Source: Lachnospiraceae bacterium
Lineage (GTDB): Bacteria > Bacillota > Clostridia > Lachnospirales > Lachnospiraceae
DNA: 49,788 bases
Reading direction: 5' to 3'
Assembly (NCBI GenBank): GCA_022776305.1
Contig: JALFIB010000149.1
Coordinates: 1 to 49,788 of the forward strand
Shown: in pieces, positions 29,301-37,723 of the stretch
Position numbering within the stretch: the stretch's first letter is position 1
How the letters are laid out: each line of letters begins with the position of its first letter
The notes under the pieces: generated by a model
Database searches by the model: none
The model's input: the letters and a program-made list of their open reading frames with translations, nothing else
What the model was told of the DNA's origin: nothing
Made by a program: the position numbers and the translations under genes

Positions 29301-32300
29301 TTTCTACAACTGCCCCAATGGCACGATCCGTAACAGCAGCATTGTTCACACCGTTTTCATCATTGTCGGAATAATTCTCTTCTTCATCAGAAAATCCAAT
29401 GCCGGATGACTGGGTGTTCTCATAAATGGCATCATTATATCCAGTAACCCTCGCTTCTTTCACACTATAAGTATAGGCTCTGCCATTTGCATCTTTCTCC
29501 GGAAGTCCGGCAAAACGCCATGTCCATGTACCATCGTTGTTATCCACCCAAGTCGGCTCAATCCTTGCCGCTTTTGGCCACATACCATCCACTCCAAAGG
29601 CTTCTTTCCATGTCGAGCCGCCGTCATCAGATACGTATAAGGTTAAATCAATTTCTTCACACTTGCCATCTGTGATATCAGGACGAAGGCCAGTAATATT
29701 CTCATCACCGGTCCACTGTTTTTTCCCTACCACATCTATTAGCTTCAGCGTGTTGGTTACAGTTTCTGAATTGATCACAACATTGCTTTCTTCAGCAAGT
29801 TCCGTTACGGCAGTATCACCGTATGTAACAGTATAGTTCTGTGATGTCGGACTAGATACAATATCGCCATGGTTTCTGTTAATCTCCCGTACAAAATACG
29901 TGTATTGCTGCCCATATTCATTATATTTTGGCAATTTATCCAGTGTTTTTGAAAAACCGGAATCCTCACTGCCCATACTGCTTGTAATATAGAAATCATA
30001 AGGATAGTATTCCGTGTCTGATTTTTCCGCACCGCTCAAAACAATTTCCGATGCAGGATCAACGGAATCAACGGAATTACCGCAAGACCGGAATAACCTG
30101 AACCACACCCTCCAGAAATTTCCGCTTGTTTCTGGCCGAGTCTTAAAACTATTGTTATCATCATTTTCCCAATTCTTTGTCACCGACAGAGACACAGTAC
30201 CTCCAACCGGAGAGTTAGTCACCGTATGCTGCCATTGGGCAATTCCATTGCTGTCTGCGATAGCTGCACCGCCTATTTCATCTGATGGCACAGAGTTTTC
30301 CGGCTGATAACGGACTGAGAAAGGCTGTGGATCCAGATAGCCGCTTGCTGGAACACTTTCCAAATTATTTGCGTCATACGCAACACCATTGTCAGCACCA
30401 CCTGTCTGAGTATCAGTTGTGAAATATACTGCCTGACTTCCGACCATTACCTCCATTGCACGATAGGAAAGCTTTACGATATCATTCTCATTTTTCACAT
30501 AACGAGGCAAGTTTTCAAATACAACAGTTTCCTCACTACTGTTGGCTGCAATGGTCTTTGTATATTCATAAGATAAAATTTCTGAGTCTGAATTTTCTGA
30601 GTCTGGGCGTACGGAAACTAATCTGTCTCCAAAATAGCTCTTTGCCCACTTCCAGTTAATACCTCCATCTACACTTACCTGAAGCGCGAAGGTAACTTCC
30701 GGCTGCGACAGGTTCTCCAGCTGATCCCACACTTTTGTAACCTTCAAAGATGTCTTGTTTACATTTTTAAGGCTGCCAAGCGTCACACACTGATCCAAAC
30801 CATCAATACTGTTGTCAGAGATTATCGTAGCCTCATATGCCACGCCATCTGAAGGTTTCCCTTCACCGTCGACGGAATCGTAATTCGCAACCGTTCCTTT
30901 TATAGGATCCTCCGTGTTTTCAGGATCATAATCCACCGTTCCTTCTACAACCTTATATTCCCAGCGGCTGCTGTTTGGGGCATAACCGTCCAGATTGTAA
31001 AATGTATAGCTCCAAATATCTCCTCTTGCATCGTATGAATACTTGATTGTTCCGTGCTGATTGAAAGAGGATTCCACAGATCTTACTTCTGATGGTTCAA
31101 TAACACTCTGATTCTTTGTTACAGTCACTTCACATACTTTTTGCCAACTTAACGCATTATCAACACTTGTCCCTGCTTGTTTTTGGGCACGCCTAAATAA
31201 AGTCAGGTTCAAATCCTGCCGCGTTTCGAATACATCGCCAAAGTCATCCCACACCTTCTCTCCTTTTACAGTGGTAATGGGATTACCGGTAAATGTGTTG
31301 GTAAAATCAACAGTTGCCTGTGAAACAACTGGATTACTACCTGAATCTCCAGACGCCTGATCCGATAATGTTCTCTGAATCGTAAATGCTGGTGAACACC
31401 CTGCTGCCGCCACCCTATCGCTTAATGGTAATTGGTCCGGCCAGCTTGTTTCCAACCCTGCTTCACAAGTTTCAGTATTTGCCCCAATACCTAGACCTGA
31501 TGCAATGGTATATCCATTCAGTTCTTTTTCCTGCACAAAGTATATATACGGATTAAAATTCGGTGCATAGATCAGCTGGTCCTCAAACATTACAGCTGAC
31601 GCACCATTGCAATTTAAACTCTTTGTTGCAACAGCTTCCGGTGTTGAATAGCCATTTCCATCTTTGTATTTATAGAAACGGTAAAGGGTAAACTGAACCT
31701 CCGGATATTGATAACCTGACAATTCTGTTGGGAAATTCTCCCAATTTTTTGACACAGTGATATTCCCCACGTTATTACCTGTCCGGCGGTATGTATTTGT
31801 GATAACATAATTATGAATATCACCGGGCAGTTTTTCATAGGCTATTTCTGTGCTACCTACATTTCCGACACCTTCTGTCACCTTTTCTGCCACTGAATAA
31901 GTATACAGCTCTCCCGTCTGTGCATCGTATTTCGGAAGAAGCCTATTCCATGTATCTGTTGTTCCACTGCCGGAATCATCTGTTTCCGACACTGATACAA
32001 CATAATTGCCATTTTCATCATTCGTTCCTTCATATCGGAAGGTAAAATCAAAACTGAGCCCCGGACTCTGCCGTTCAACCGTTTCTGCAACAGCAACAGG
32101 AGATGCTTCCTCTTCACTTACTTTTTTTCTTTTTAATATAAACTTTAGCTTGGGCAGTTCATCTGCCGGGAAACCTTCCGGCACATTTTCCCACACTTTT
32201 TTACCCACTACTGTAATATTATCCCACAGCTGTTTTACAAAGGTACCATTTTCCTTCAAGGCCCAAATATCATTACCAACAGGTTTCACTGCCAAAGATT

Positions 32301-35300
32301 CAAAGTGCTCCACTCCGTAGATTCCATTTTCATACGTTATCTCACTGTCTTTGCACTTCGGATCAGCAGTTTTGTCTTCCTGTGATGGCTGATATTGTAC
32401 TGGTAAATAGTCAAGTGATGCCGTATCCACGTGAGTGCTCTCTACCGCATAATAGATAATTTCCCGGCCAGTACTGTCATACTTCGGCATCTGGACCTCA
32501 CAAGCCCAGTCGTATTCTGTGTCATCTCCCGTCTTTTTCCATAGACGGTCCACATAGTCACTGAGCCGCAGAGTATCGGGAATACCGTCATTGTCTGAAT
32601 CACATCTCGGATCACTGTCAAGCTGGTAAATAGTCAGATAGATATCCGGACGTTTCCCATCCTCAAAAACAGACTGGTCAATCCATTTTTTATAAAAGGT
32701 AACAGTCTTAGTCTTTATTCGCTGATTTGTGACGGTTTTTTCTATCGTGATGTCCGAATCCGTTATACTTGAATTTATGATGCCTGAATCTGTAGTTTCA
32801 GAGTCCTCCTGCACCGAAGAAACATAGGTAATGTCTGTATCTTCAACGCAGTATTCTCCTTCTGTCTTTAATATATCATCCGGGCTGGTTTCCATGACAT
32901 CATAATGAATGACCCTACCACTTAAATCATACTTCGGAAGGTTGCAATAATATACTGTTTCAATATTATCTGTACCAGTCACCCCTGTGAGCTTCACTTC
33001 ATAAGACTGCCTGCTTCCTTCCTTATTCTTGATCAGTTGTCGAACGAATTCTCCGTTATCATTTCTAAGCGTAACATAATAACTCTCATTCGGCTGATCC
33101 TGACCGGTTTCATCTCCATCATTTGAAATCTGGCTGTTATCTTGATTGTTATCCTGATCGTCATCATCATTTTTATCAGTTTCTATAACAGATTCGCCTA
33201 CGGCATCAGGATATTCCACACACTTAATCTTAAAACTTGCCTCCCACCGCATTCTCTCATCTGATGATGCATTTCCGTCTTTCCAGACTTTGTCCACCTT
33301 AAGGTTTTCCACACCGATACGACGATTTACAACGGTATAAAATCCATCGGAATCAGTCCCGGTCCCCTTTGTTACATCACCGGAATTTTTGTATAATACC
33401 TCGTAAGTATGTTTATCCGTTCGGATAACCGGATAACCCCTCTGGCTCAGATTTACAGTATCTACATTATAAGAAGTCGGGTTTTCGCCTGCCATTCCCG
33501 TTTCCATAATGTAATAGGAGCCGTTACTGTAAAAATGGTCTCTCTTCCATTTTTCCAGATCTGAATACTTCTCGTCTGTAGCTGGATCAATATCTTCAGA
33601 CCAAGCTTCTTTTGGATCTTTGCTGATTATCGTCTGAATATTTCCTTCCCTGTCCGTTGTAGTATATTTATACTCCGTAACACTGACATACTGCCACCAT
33701 TCTTTCTGTGCAGTTAAGGTGACTGTATCAAGCAATGTATCGTCTGTTTGAGCTGATGCATCCGCTGCACGATATACTTCTATCGTAACAGGTTTTCGAT
33801 TTAACGCATCTCCGTCATCCAGCCATTCTTTTTTTACCTTAATTATCTTTCCAAAACCGCCAGCTGAATTCGTGATTTTTACATTGTTCACACCATATTG
33901 CAGGTTATCAATAGAACTACTTGTATCCGTAAGGTCATACGCATAGCTTACGCCCCACTGGCCTTGATACTTATCAGGAATAATCTCCTGTGTTACCATA
34001 TAAGTATACTTGGCACCGGTCTCGTCAAATTTCGGGAGCGGTCTGTCTGGATCCGGGGTTCCGTCCTGATCCGGATAACCTGTAATCATCAATGTCCAAT
34101 CTCTTTCATCCGACTCACCAGATCCATCTGCTCCATTTGTTCCATCCGATACATTGGATCCATCTGCTCCACTTGTTCCATCCGATACATTGGATCCATC
34201 CGTTCCGTCAGCATCTGGCCGCCGCACGGTATAAGTAAGTTCTTGTTTCAAAGAACCGTCCGCGCTGCGCTGCTCTAAAACAACCTGTATGGAATTTAAT
34301 TCATCTGGTATATCTGTTTCCCAATGCTTCTGTACATAATAATCCGTTGTACCTTGAAGCTCATTGACGATCATCCCCTCTTTGACAAGTCCGTCTTCCG
34401 AATCTTCTGACGCCACATAAGAAACGTAGTGTTCCGGTCCGTCCACTGCATTCCTTTCGTTTTCAGAAAGTGAAAATACCTTATTTCCATTGTCGTCAGA
34501 TGGGGTTGACAATAGATTGTTCTCGCGATTGCTTCCTTCATACAAGGCAGTCTCTATCCACCGGTATTCCAATTCTTTTCCCCATACATCATACCGAGGT
34601 AAGTTTTCCAGTGATACCTTTTTAGAAAGCTCTTCAAGTGTAAAACCATTAATCTCCTGCGTAGCCGCTGCCAAGTTTCCGTCGCTGCCGCTTAAGGACA
34701 CATCTGTCCATTCACTTGCCGCATTATTCTTTTGCCTGCTCTGAAGCTTCATCACCACTGTGATATCCTGCAGTTCATCCTGATAGTAAGCGGCACGCCA
34801 GATCTTTGTCTGGGAAGCTTCTGTTTCACCTGACATACGGTTACTCAAAACCCCGCCGTTGTAAAGAGAAGTATCTTTTCCCCTTTCTCCACCATATGGC
34901 AGTACATCACCTGCCACAGTACCATCTTCTCCTACGTTTCCAAAGACCTTCTCATAACCGGAATCACTTGCCATAGACTCTTTTACAAAATAAATATATG
35001 GATATCCATCGGTATTATATTTCGGCAAAGAATTCCATGAAACTCTTTCACCGCTTACCCCTGACAATACTTGTGTCACCTGTGTCGTCACCGGATGCCA
35101 TTTATTATTTCCATCTATTGTATAAGTTAGTGTATACACCGGTGACGCCGACTGGTATCCGTCTGCCCGTCCCTCACCAGAATAACGCCACAGAGACCAG
35201 CTTGCCTGCGGGCGTTCTTCCGAATTTACTTTTTCATCCAGCCATATTTTTGTTGCCTGATAGGAAGTAAATCCAGTCAGCCTCAATATCATAGTGCCTT

Positions 35301-37635
35301 TGTTGTATACACTTGTATAAACATCACCGAAATTTGGAACATTCGAATTGTTATACGAGACGGCATAATAATCCCCACTGTTGTCACCAACCATGATTTT
35401 ATCTGCAATTTCTTGTTGGTTTTCACCTGAACCTGTCGTTGTATCAAAGACCCTGATGCAATAGGAAAACTCTGCTTTGTTTTCATCACACCATGGAAGC
35501 CCGCTTATGGTTATTTTTGAATTTGCCCAGTCTTTTGAAATACCCAGCTTTATATTGCTGCCGAAATTCTCTGAAATATATGTTTGTAAAGCTCCGTTTT
35601 CTGCTGTATCTAAGGCATATGATGTTCCAGCTGCATTAAAATACAGTTTCATCGCATCAAAAAATTTCTGTCCAAGTTTCTCTGACAGCCCTGATGAACC
35701 ATTTCGCACATCAAGATTTAAGATAAATTCCGTTGCTGGGGTCAAACGATAAGTTCGCTTTCCGACCGTACTGTCCGTTTCTTTAAAAAAGTAAGAATTA
35801 TTCGAAGCTTCCGGTGCACCTGTCACTATTACGTCCCACAGGATATTTGTCACCTTTTCAGTTATCGTTCCATCTATTTTCGCATCAGACGTTGTAATTT
35901 TAGAAGGCATGCCGGAAAGCTGGATTTTTCGATTTAGGTTATTGCTGCCTGTATCACTAAGCTTACCCGAAAGAAGATCCTCTTCTGTAAATCCCAGTGA
36001 TACCAGTTCATTTTTCTGTTCGTAAGAAAAATCCGGCACATATGCCTTTGTTTCATTGTCCCAGCTGCAGGATACCGTATTCCACTTGGAATTTCCTGAG
36101 CCCTCATCTATTGCATACCGAATCTGCACAGGCAAAGTCCCCACATGGTTTATGCCATCATTGACATCCTGCCAGATCACAGCGGCTACAGCATTTCCAT
36201 TATACTCTGCCTTTGCTACCGGATTTTCAGAATTTTCAGAATTCTGAGTATTATCCTCACCATCCTGTACAGCACCATAAAGCATAACTTCAGAAAGCGC
36301 TGCTTCTTCTGCATATTCTATCCATGCATCTTTTACGTCACCGCTGATTTCAATCTCTGTATTATCCGCTACATATCCTTCTGCCTCACCTGCAGCTAAG
36401 GTATACACTGCCGGTGTTCCGTCCGATTTTGTAGTAAAAAGTCCTTTTATGGTATAGCTCCATTCGCTGCCGTCCTCGCTGTCATCACTGTAATCCATAT
36501 GGAAGGTCTTATATGGAGCACCGTCTAACAGGATGGCAAACTGATCTCTAAAATACTGCTCCATGGACGGGCGGATGGAACCATTTTCATCCAGCCAGCT
36601 GATAGTGCCGCTGACCTCATAGGATGGCAGGTAATTGCCAAAAGCCTTGTTTACATGATAAGAAGAGTCCTCTGATCCGGCTGTTTTTTCCAGCTCAACT
36701 GTCCCCTCCGGTGTTTCCATCCCCTGCAGCAGCTGCTGAACCTGTACCTCATCAAGATCTGAAAATGACTGCTCGCTCATTTTCGTATAACCTTTGATTG
36801 CTTCGGTATCCTGCTTCAATGAGTACTGAATCTCCGTAACTAAGTCTTTTTGATAGACCGGCAGATCCTCAATACGGTAGACATACGTATCCATACCGTT
36901 TTCTTCTGAGGTTTCAACCAAAAGGATCTCATATTCTGTATCATTGATCTGGGTTCCGTCACCGTAAATCTGGATCAGGTCATGGATATCTTCCGGGCGC
37001 CGCCCTGCAAGATTGCTTTCATCACTCCAGCTGATAGAAAACTCCGCATCCAAAAATGATTGTTCTTTTTCTAAATCGCCCTCTTCTTTATTTCCTTCTT
37101 TTCCTACACTGCCGTCTTCCTTATTATCCTCTCCCCCATTTTCAATATTCTCACTTTGGACTGTATTTTTTTCTGACTGTCCGTTGTCTTCTGTCCCTGT
37201 GTTCTGGGTATTCTTGTCATTACCTGTGGTTTCTGATATGCTTCCACTCCCATCGGAAGGCAGAGTATTACCCGAACCTTCTGTTATTTCATCTCCGCTT
37301 CCCGTAATATTGTTTCCGCTTTCTGAAGTATCGTTATCATTTTCTGAAGTATCGTTACCACTTTCTGAAATATCGTTACCATTTTCTGCAGGAGATGACT
37401 TACCACTGTCACCTTCCTTGCCTGTCTCATTTCCGGAAGACTGTGATACGCTGCCTTCGCCTGTTTGAGCTCCGGTATTTTCCGACAATTGGGAATCACC
37501 CTGTTCAGCCTGCTCCACTTCCAAGCCCTCAGACGCCCCATCTTCTGCAAATACATTTACAGGAACTGCATTTACCACCATCCCTGCAGCTAAAATCCAT
37601 GCCAATACCTTTGTTGATAATTTTCTTTTTTTCAT
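20287..37635 (-). CDS. Giant Cna-B/SpaA multidomain cell-surface protein, 5782 aa
   Basis: A single uninterrupted frame. A signal peptide (basic start, cleavage near VFAEDG) is followed by a Ser/Gly/Asp/Glu linker to about residue 195 and then Ig-like modules. Roughly 200-2795 are Cna-B type, repeatedly showing a V.K.W strand, then LPKYD and Y.V.E. Roughly 2798-5740 are 23 SpaA/prealbumin-like modules with L.K.D....L.GA.F and ETKAP.GY. Their conserved Lys, Asp/Asn and Glu are known to form intramolecular isopeptide bonds. The C-terminus is VKTGD (5750-5754), a hydrophobic span and RRRRKAR: a variant sortase sorting signal. Start is ATG 37635, with TAGGAG 9 nt upstream. It is probably a long stalk or adhesin. 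No ligand-binding domain is recognised. No sortase gene lies in the window. Confidence 0.93.
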   Translation of the reverse strand: MKKRKLSTKVLAWILAAGMVVNAVPVNVFAEDGASEGLEVEQAEQGDSQLSENTGAQTGEGSVSQSSGNETGKEGDSGKSSPAENGNDISESGNDTSENDNDTSESGNNITGSGDEITEGSGNTLPSDGSGSISETTGNDKNTQNTGTEDNGQSEKNTVQSENIENGGEDNKEDGSVGKEGNKEEGDLEKEQSFLDAEFSISWSDESNLAGRRPEDIHDLIQIYGDGTQINDTEYEILLVETSEENGMDTYVYRIEDLPVYQKDLVTEIQYSLKQDTEAIKGYTKMSEQSFSDLDEVQVQQLLQGMETPEGTVELEKTAGSEDSSYHVNKAFGNYLPSYEVSGTISWLDENGSIRPSMEQYFRDQFAILLDGAPYKTFHMDYSDDSEDGSEWSYTIKGLFTTKSDGTPAVYTLAAGEAEGYVADNTEIEISGDVKDAWIEYAEEAALSEVMLYGAVQDGEDNTQNSENSENPVAKAEYNGNAVAAVIWQDVNDGINHVGTLPVQIRYAIDEGSGNSKWNTVSCSWDNETKAYVPDFSYEQKNELVSLGFTEEDLLSGKLSDTGSNNLNRKIQLSGMPSKITTSDAKIDGTITEKVTNILWDVIVTGAPEASNNSYFFKETDSTVGKRTYRLTPATEFILNLDVRNGSSGLSEKLGQKFFDAMKLYFNAAGTSYALDTAENGALQTYISENFGSNIKLGISKDWANSKITISGLPWCDENKAEFSYCIRVFDTTTGSGENQQEIADKIMVGDNSGDYYAVSYNNSNVPNFGDVYTSVYNKGTMILRLTGFTSYQATKIWLDEKVNSEERPQASWSLWRYSGEGRADGYQSASPVYTLTYTIDGNNKWHPVTTQVTQVLSGVSGERVSWNSLPKYNTDGYPYIYFVKESMASDSGYEKVFGNVGEDGTVAGDVLPYGGERGKDTSLYNGGVLSNRMSGETEASQTKIWRAAYYQDELQDITVVMKLQSRQKNNAASEWTDVSLSGSDGNLAAATQEINGFTLEELSKKVSLENLPRYDVWGKELEYRWIETALYEGSNRENNLLSTPSDDNGNKVFSLSENERNAVDGPEHYVSYVASEDSEDGLVKEGMIVNELQGTTDYYVQKHWETDIPDELNSIQVVLEQRSADGSLKQELTYTVRRPDADGTDGSNVSDGTSGADGSNVSDGTNGADGSGESDERDWTLMITGYPDQDGTPDPDRPLPKFDETGAKYTYMVTQEIIPDKYQGQWGVSYAYDLTDTSSSIDNLQYGVNNVKITNSAGGFGKIIKVKKEWLDDGDALNRKPVTIEVYRAADASAQTDDTLLDTVTLTAQKEWWQYVSVTEYKYTTTDREGNIQTIISKDPKEAWSEDIDPATDEKYSDLEKWKRDHFYSNGSYYIMETGMAGENPTSYNVDTVNLSQRGYPVIRTDKHTYEVLYKNSGDVTKGTGTDSDGFYTVVNRRIGVENLKVDKVWKDGNASSDERMRWEASFKIKCVEYPDAVGESVIETDKNDDDDQDNNQDNSQISNDGDETGQDQPNESYYVTLRNDNGEFVRQLIKNKEGSRQSYEVKLTGVTGTDNIETVYYCNLPKYDLSGRVIHYDVMETSPDDILKTEGEYCVEDTDITYVSSVQEDSETTDSGIINSSITDSDITIEKTVTNQRIKTKTVTFYKKWIDQSVFEDGKRPDIYLTIYQLDSDPRCDSDNDGIPDTLRLSDYVDRLWKKTGDDTEYDWACEVQMPKYDSTGREIIYYAVESTHVDTASLDYLPVQYQPSQEDKTADPKCKDSEITYENGIYGVEHFESLAVKPVGNDIWALKENGTFVKQLWDNITVVGKKVWENVPEGFPADELPKLKFILKRKKVSEEEASPVAVAETVERQSPGLSFDFTFRYEGTNDENGNYVVSVSETDDSGSGTTDTWNRLLPKYDAQTGELYTYSVAEKVTEGVGNVGSTEIAYEKLPGDIHNYVITNTYRRTGNNVGNITVSKNWENFPTELSGYQYPEVQFTLYRFYKYKDGNGYSTPEAVATKSLNCNGASAVMFEDQLIYAPNFNPYIYFVQEKELNGYTIASGLGIGANTETCEAGLETSWPDQLPLSDRVAAAGCSPAFTIQRTLSDQASGDSGSNPVVSQATVDFTNTFTGNPITTVKGEKVWDDFGDVFETRQDLNLTLFRRAQKQAGTSVDNALSWQKVCEVTVTKNQSVIEPSEVRSVESSFNQHGTIKYSYDARGDIWSYTFYNLDGYAPNSSRWEYKVVEGTVDYDPENTEDPIKGTVANYDSVDGEGKPSDGVAYEATIISDNSIDGLDQCVTLGSLKNVNKTSLKVTKVWDQLENLSQPEVTFALQVSVDGGINWKWAKSYFGDRLVSVRPDSENSDSEILSYEYTKTIAANSSEETVVFENLPRYVKNENDIVKLSYRAMEVMVGSQAVYFTTDTQTGGADNGVAYDANNLESVPASGYLDPQPFSVRYQPENSVPSDEIGGAAIADSNGIAQWQHTVTNSPVGGTVSLSVTKNWENDDNNSFKTRPETSGNFWRVWFRLFRSCGNSVDSVDPASEIVLSGAEKSDTEYYPYDFYITSSMGSEDSGFSKTLDKLPKYNEYGQQYTYFVREINRNHGDIVSSPTSQNYTVTYGDTAVTELAEESNVVINSETVTNTLKLIDVVGKKQWTGDENITGLRPDITDGKCEEIDLTLYVSDDGGSTWKEAFGVDGMWPKAARIEPTWVDNNDGTWTWRFAGLPEKDANGRAYTYSVKEARVTGYNDAIYENTQSSGIGFSDEEENYSDNDENGVNNAAVTDRAIGAVVETGHEAAPISTITNTATEFILDKVGSDNPDVKLHHVTLTFVEADKTSVGSGWYFTWDRQPVNGSDDTLTVQETYTLYYNGAEKWSGTSVGESSVVIKGVPVSVYKLFAESAPYGYETAVGKYVTIEVKADGTIAVSPAGTIAAGSGDDIGKATLSDEPIMISLSKKNAANDSEITDNVKAGMVFEITGRFRESDSTLTSSTAKYIVGSNAALPSGKTEADVLKAGDLVSGQAYSIKELAAPSGFVLDGNTYHFIVNADGTIAISDEGQNVVLVSESTITFKNQAIKVILEKADALNGGNLLTGAEFELKDITDQADQPFKTVSVGTSGAGLGKLTLTGTDSNVPIIQNHTYVLKETKAADGYKLIDNLSVTFTVDTDGKVSFLPDSFDENYFRVSDDGKTIRVKNDPIQLNLVKADAENGSIKLENAVFALIKVTNINDAPAASGTTGADGTLQFITVKRSKPFILAAGNYVLKETTAPAGYKVMKPVKFIIDEYGSVTNLAYADGTSIETDGTANVTLSTDAAKNSTLTIQDEKTLFTLNKLGKDGESRSNLNDVTLKILDSGRNEILTWSRNADGTVVISVSDSYEYKSLIETNTSANTIKGLPAGNYILTEPAGTAPGNYLIIPDYSFSVNKDGTLTAMTPASNSSVVIDNTEGNISLTATDELVRGDVQITKYLGIKDGHKTLSGVEFELYEGTSPNGTRIRSSKTLVTGPDGKLTVTGLEIGDYYFKETSATADSKLKDEVIPFAITANVDRTKQPDTVMLDATNDVFAADVYFYKEDGTDGTRLDNATFTLVYTPVTTEAAGYVSAATKTYKTISSGDDKGKVALTGLTKGHYVLTETAAEGYYTGFQAEFDIVESDGGKTGTDAKKLHETVNFKVLSGTSGGEAIYDTSTNTVKNNRIPGSVAILKEDASSYEDLDGAVFTLKKVSEADGTAVEKSWDFMFTTGETYCYDSVNDSFFQGSSSEFLGVTGVLKIMGLDWGTYTLTETKAPDGYVLPDTPVTKEFSITRTERDFTATVDKKGVLNVKNSIILQKRDASTSAGIVALVPGAVYTLAPRGADDKFADGTTSAKAYTIPDGSDGTTIGECVLAGVLVGGNEYVLIETKAPYGYELPAEADRSVTFKMNTNGTISAIGESSSGQTGIGENKNTVFISDKKISLSLEKQDTEGNPINGDVLDGTAFTVKGRFAQSGSVIGSEETVAVTAVNGSLGLDALDGKWLSSTGDTEGTDQFTYTLTETKAPAGYELPSETLKSITFTVDTEGHVHMTGNIVYSVAANDPEKIIVKDTPVEITVTKTNAAGISIGDEARGYAEFKVEGIFAGIGETRILGTTKIENGISDLSNKLKGKLITTNGHTEGTDQFTYRLTETKAPDGYVLTDLAPYVSFTVDTSGVLHFEDKDTNVFVGGDNPTVSGDGTTNISVKNDTMTVNLSKADINDKSGIDITGGQRGEAYFVVSPISSGTFADGNSDPITVHTGNNGTDALTGMLRPDTIYSVAETTAPKGYEIAPVVYIRVDKQGNLSIVDEQGQAAAADHGAVSGNCLTVKDKKIEVTLMKTDADAAGSTQIHLSGAVFKVKPATGNDSFVTAGMNEEGMTVTDENRGSVFDGELIAGNSYVISEITAPAGYELADSVMFTVNQDGTVTIPETIITNGQEQKNGPGTVIIDTSSGNSEVYIRIADEQIEIKLKKADYETGNLITASSAEFSLYQGTEIVSDKLIQSGITTVDGTVTLNQGYIGSPLLIDTEYTLVETKTPDGYGFAAPVVFQIDEHGNVKSSITNASAAGSEITVKDIKTSFRLEKLGVDGNSKTSLNGVTIAIYAKTDFGSGTSPVEGAVPVAKWSRNADGIESVAPVLGTTVDAVSGTEGNKQAVVRGLPMGEYILYEEVTPSGYDSIAPTNITIGGTGESSVTLEDIRIRGHIKLNKSVKDGVYTHVYDIANVQFDLYRVVGEVDGEESEESKETNKESNDIKIAENLSTDVNGIWASKDNGTDKFTDIDGTEKPFSAGLTTGRYYFVETETTADTVLDNQTKHLFTIGDSDTGSNGKENNVGVVNAPFGASVNLVKLDKDSGQPIHGVQFELFYIPEHKTKNDKVTKSMITDENGSLTFADLPKGQYTIEEKVAEGYDISGVHDESDKPFKAQFTIDEDDNGKNIVLNQNASSESANPQVTLLKGSWTEDGITNQRLRGTVHLMKADGTTKEQLSDVTFTLYKKETSDDAIIWNKVQDFLTGKKYSVIDNLSGTELAEKGELTISDLDWGTYQLVETKAKDGYSVTDKNRLQEADTVLATAEFTFDRMTDKEITLKTDGADFYNYQTSLRIRKTGLDGMALSGAEFTLRGTFVNEEGETVEDGRMDLYADENGEIILQGVLIGGESYILTEVKSPDGYERMEKPLTFTVNPDGTVKFEEGYAKVDESNPSEGFALTQSDFFSNTITAYNRKVEVSIEKTDSTDTAKILGGAVFEVIPEKGSAFSDGSRKILLDTTEKLSNGLNGILMVGNTYVLQEVKAPEGYELQKDKLRFTVNDDGEVVSEKKDWASVASKDGHVSIRIADEPLEIGFLKRLKDDVVATGVPGAEFKLTGRFADRPENEILWTSTKEPTILKSALIAGETYTLYETKGPEGAAYVASAVELFTWTFKVDEDGNLTDLSSNLTYEKDTGVATVWNQPTKLAVYIRDANKKESGSDPLLPGYKYEITGRFTPDRYTEGSQDGLTVGPDGTAAGTIRITTNGKDAADNALKGRIIIGETYTIREVEAPSGYQLGTEITFIVTGAKVQPDGTIVLILEFKHGDLPAHYYIETDEYGNTIIVQRTNPLKVMVKKVDESGNPLSGVEFSLEGTFADGSEDEKTIKVDKNGQIVLDKILVESNPLEDDDYIYVLTETKTADGYELLESPFYFRAVSKAVDEAGNVVPDGSDSEAMRETRLEIVYGSGYTSEELRSMVQTSKSGDTVILTITNKKQQEEQKADAVKTGDDTNLMLLWMMMALSGMAMLLLERRRRKAR
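22350..24250 (-). repeat. Duplicated five-module block, copy B (SpaA modules 14-18)
   Basis: In order: a plain module ending VVFQIDEHGNV, a KLGVDG module with WSRNADG, an RGHIKLNK module, a KLDKDSG module, and a module with SDLDWGTYQLVETKAKDGY. The same order and signatures appear in copy A about 3.8 kb away. Protein identity is moderate, so the duplication is old. Confidence 0.65.
26215..28090 (-). repeat. Duplicated five-module block, copy A (SpaA modules 4-8)
   Basis: In order: a plain module with VKFIIDEYGSV, a KLGKDG module with WSRNADG, an RGDVQITK module, a KEDGTDG module, and a module with MGLDWGTYTLTETKAPDGY. It matches copy B (22350-24250) module for module. Confidence 0.65.
29261..37050 (-). 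other. Cna-B half of the giant protein (about a dozen modules)
   Basis: Modules are recognised by a Lys-Trp strand (KVWKDGN, KKWIDQS, KVWENVP, KNWENDD, KQWTGDE and others) and by LPKYD...Y.V.E at the end (LPKYNTDGYPYIYFVKE, LPKYDLSGRVIHYDVME, LPKYNEYGQQYTYFVRE). The first three or four modules after residue 200 are divergent. The count is approximate. Confidence 0.75.
34120..34206 (-). repeat. 36-bp tandem repeat in the giant gene (Gly-Ser-Asp linker)
   Basis: Units 34120-34155 and 34156-34191 match at 34 of 36 bases and a partial third follows to 34206. They encode a 12-residue DGSNVSDGTSGA-type linker inside one Cna-B region. Confidence 0.85.
37276..37380 (-). repeat. 21-bp tandem repeat in the N-terminal linker of the giant protein
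   Basis: Five units of 7 residues (GNDISES, GNDTSEN, DNDTSES, GNNITGS, GDEITEG). The three nearest the start codon are almost identical in DNA; the others have drifted. In-frame, so copy changes would alter linker length without breaking the frame. Confidence 0.85.
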
Positions 37636-37723
37636 TTGTTTCAACTCCTATATTTTCTATTATCCAATATCCCTGATAAAATATATTTATTTAGGGTAAT
37701 TCCTCCTCAAATATTCTCTAAAT

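Noticed and set aside
37276-37380. CRISPR-like array at the N-terminal end of the giant gene
   Set aside because: The units are contiguous in-frame 21-bp repeats without spacers; they encode a linker.
37700-37711. GAGGAGG on the minus strand in the leader of the giant gene, as start of a leader peptide
   Set aside because: No ATG, GTG or TTG follows within a usable distance before a stop; it is an orphan Shine-Dalgarno-like sequence.
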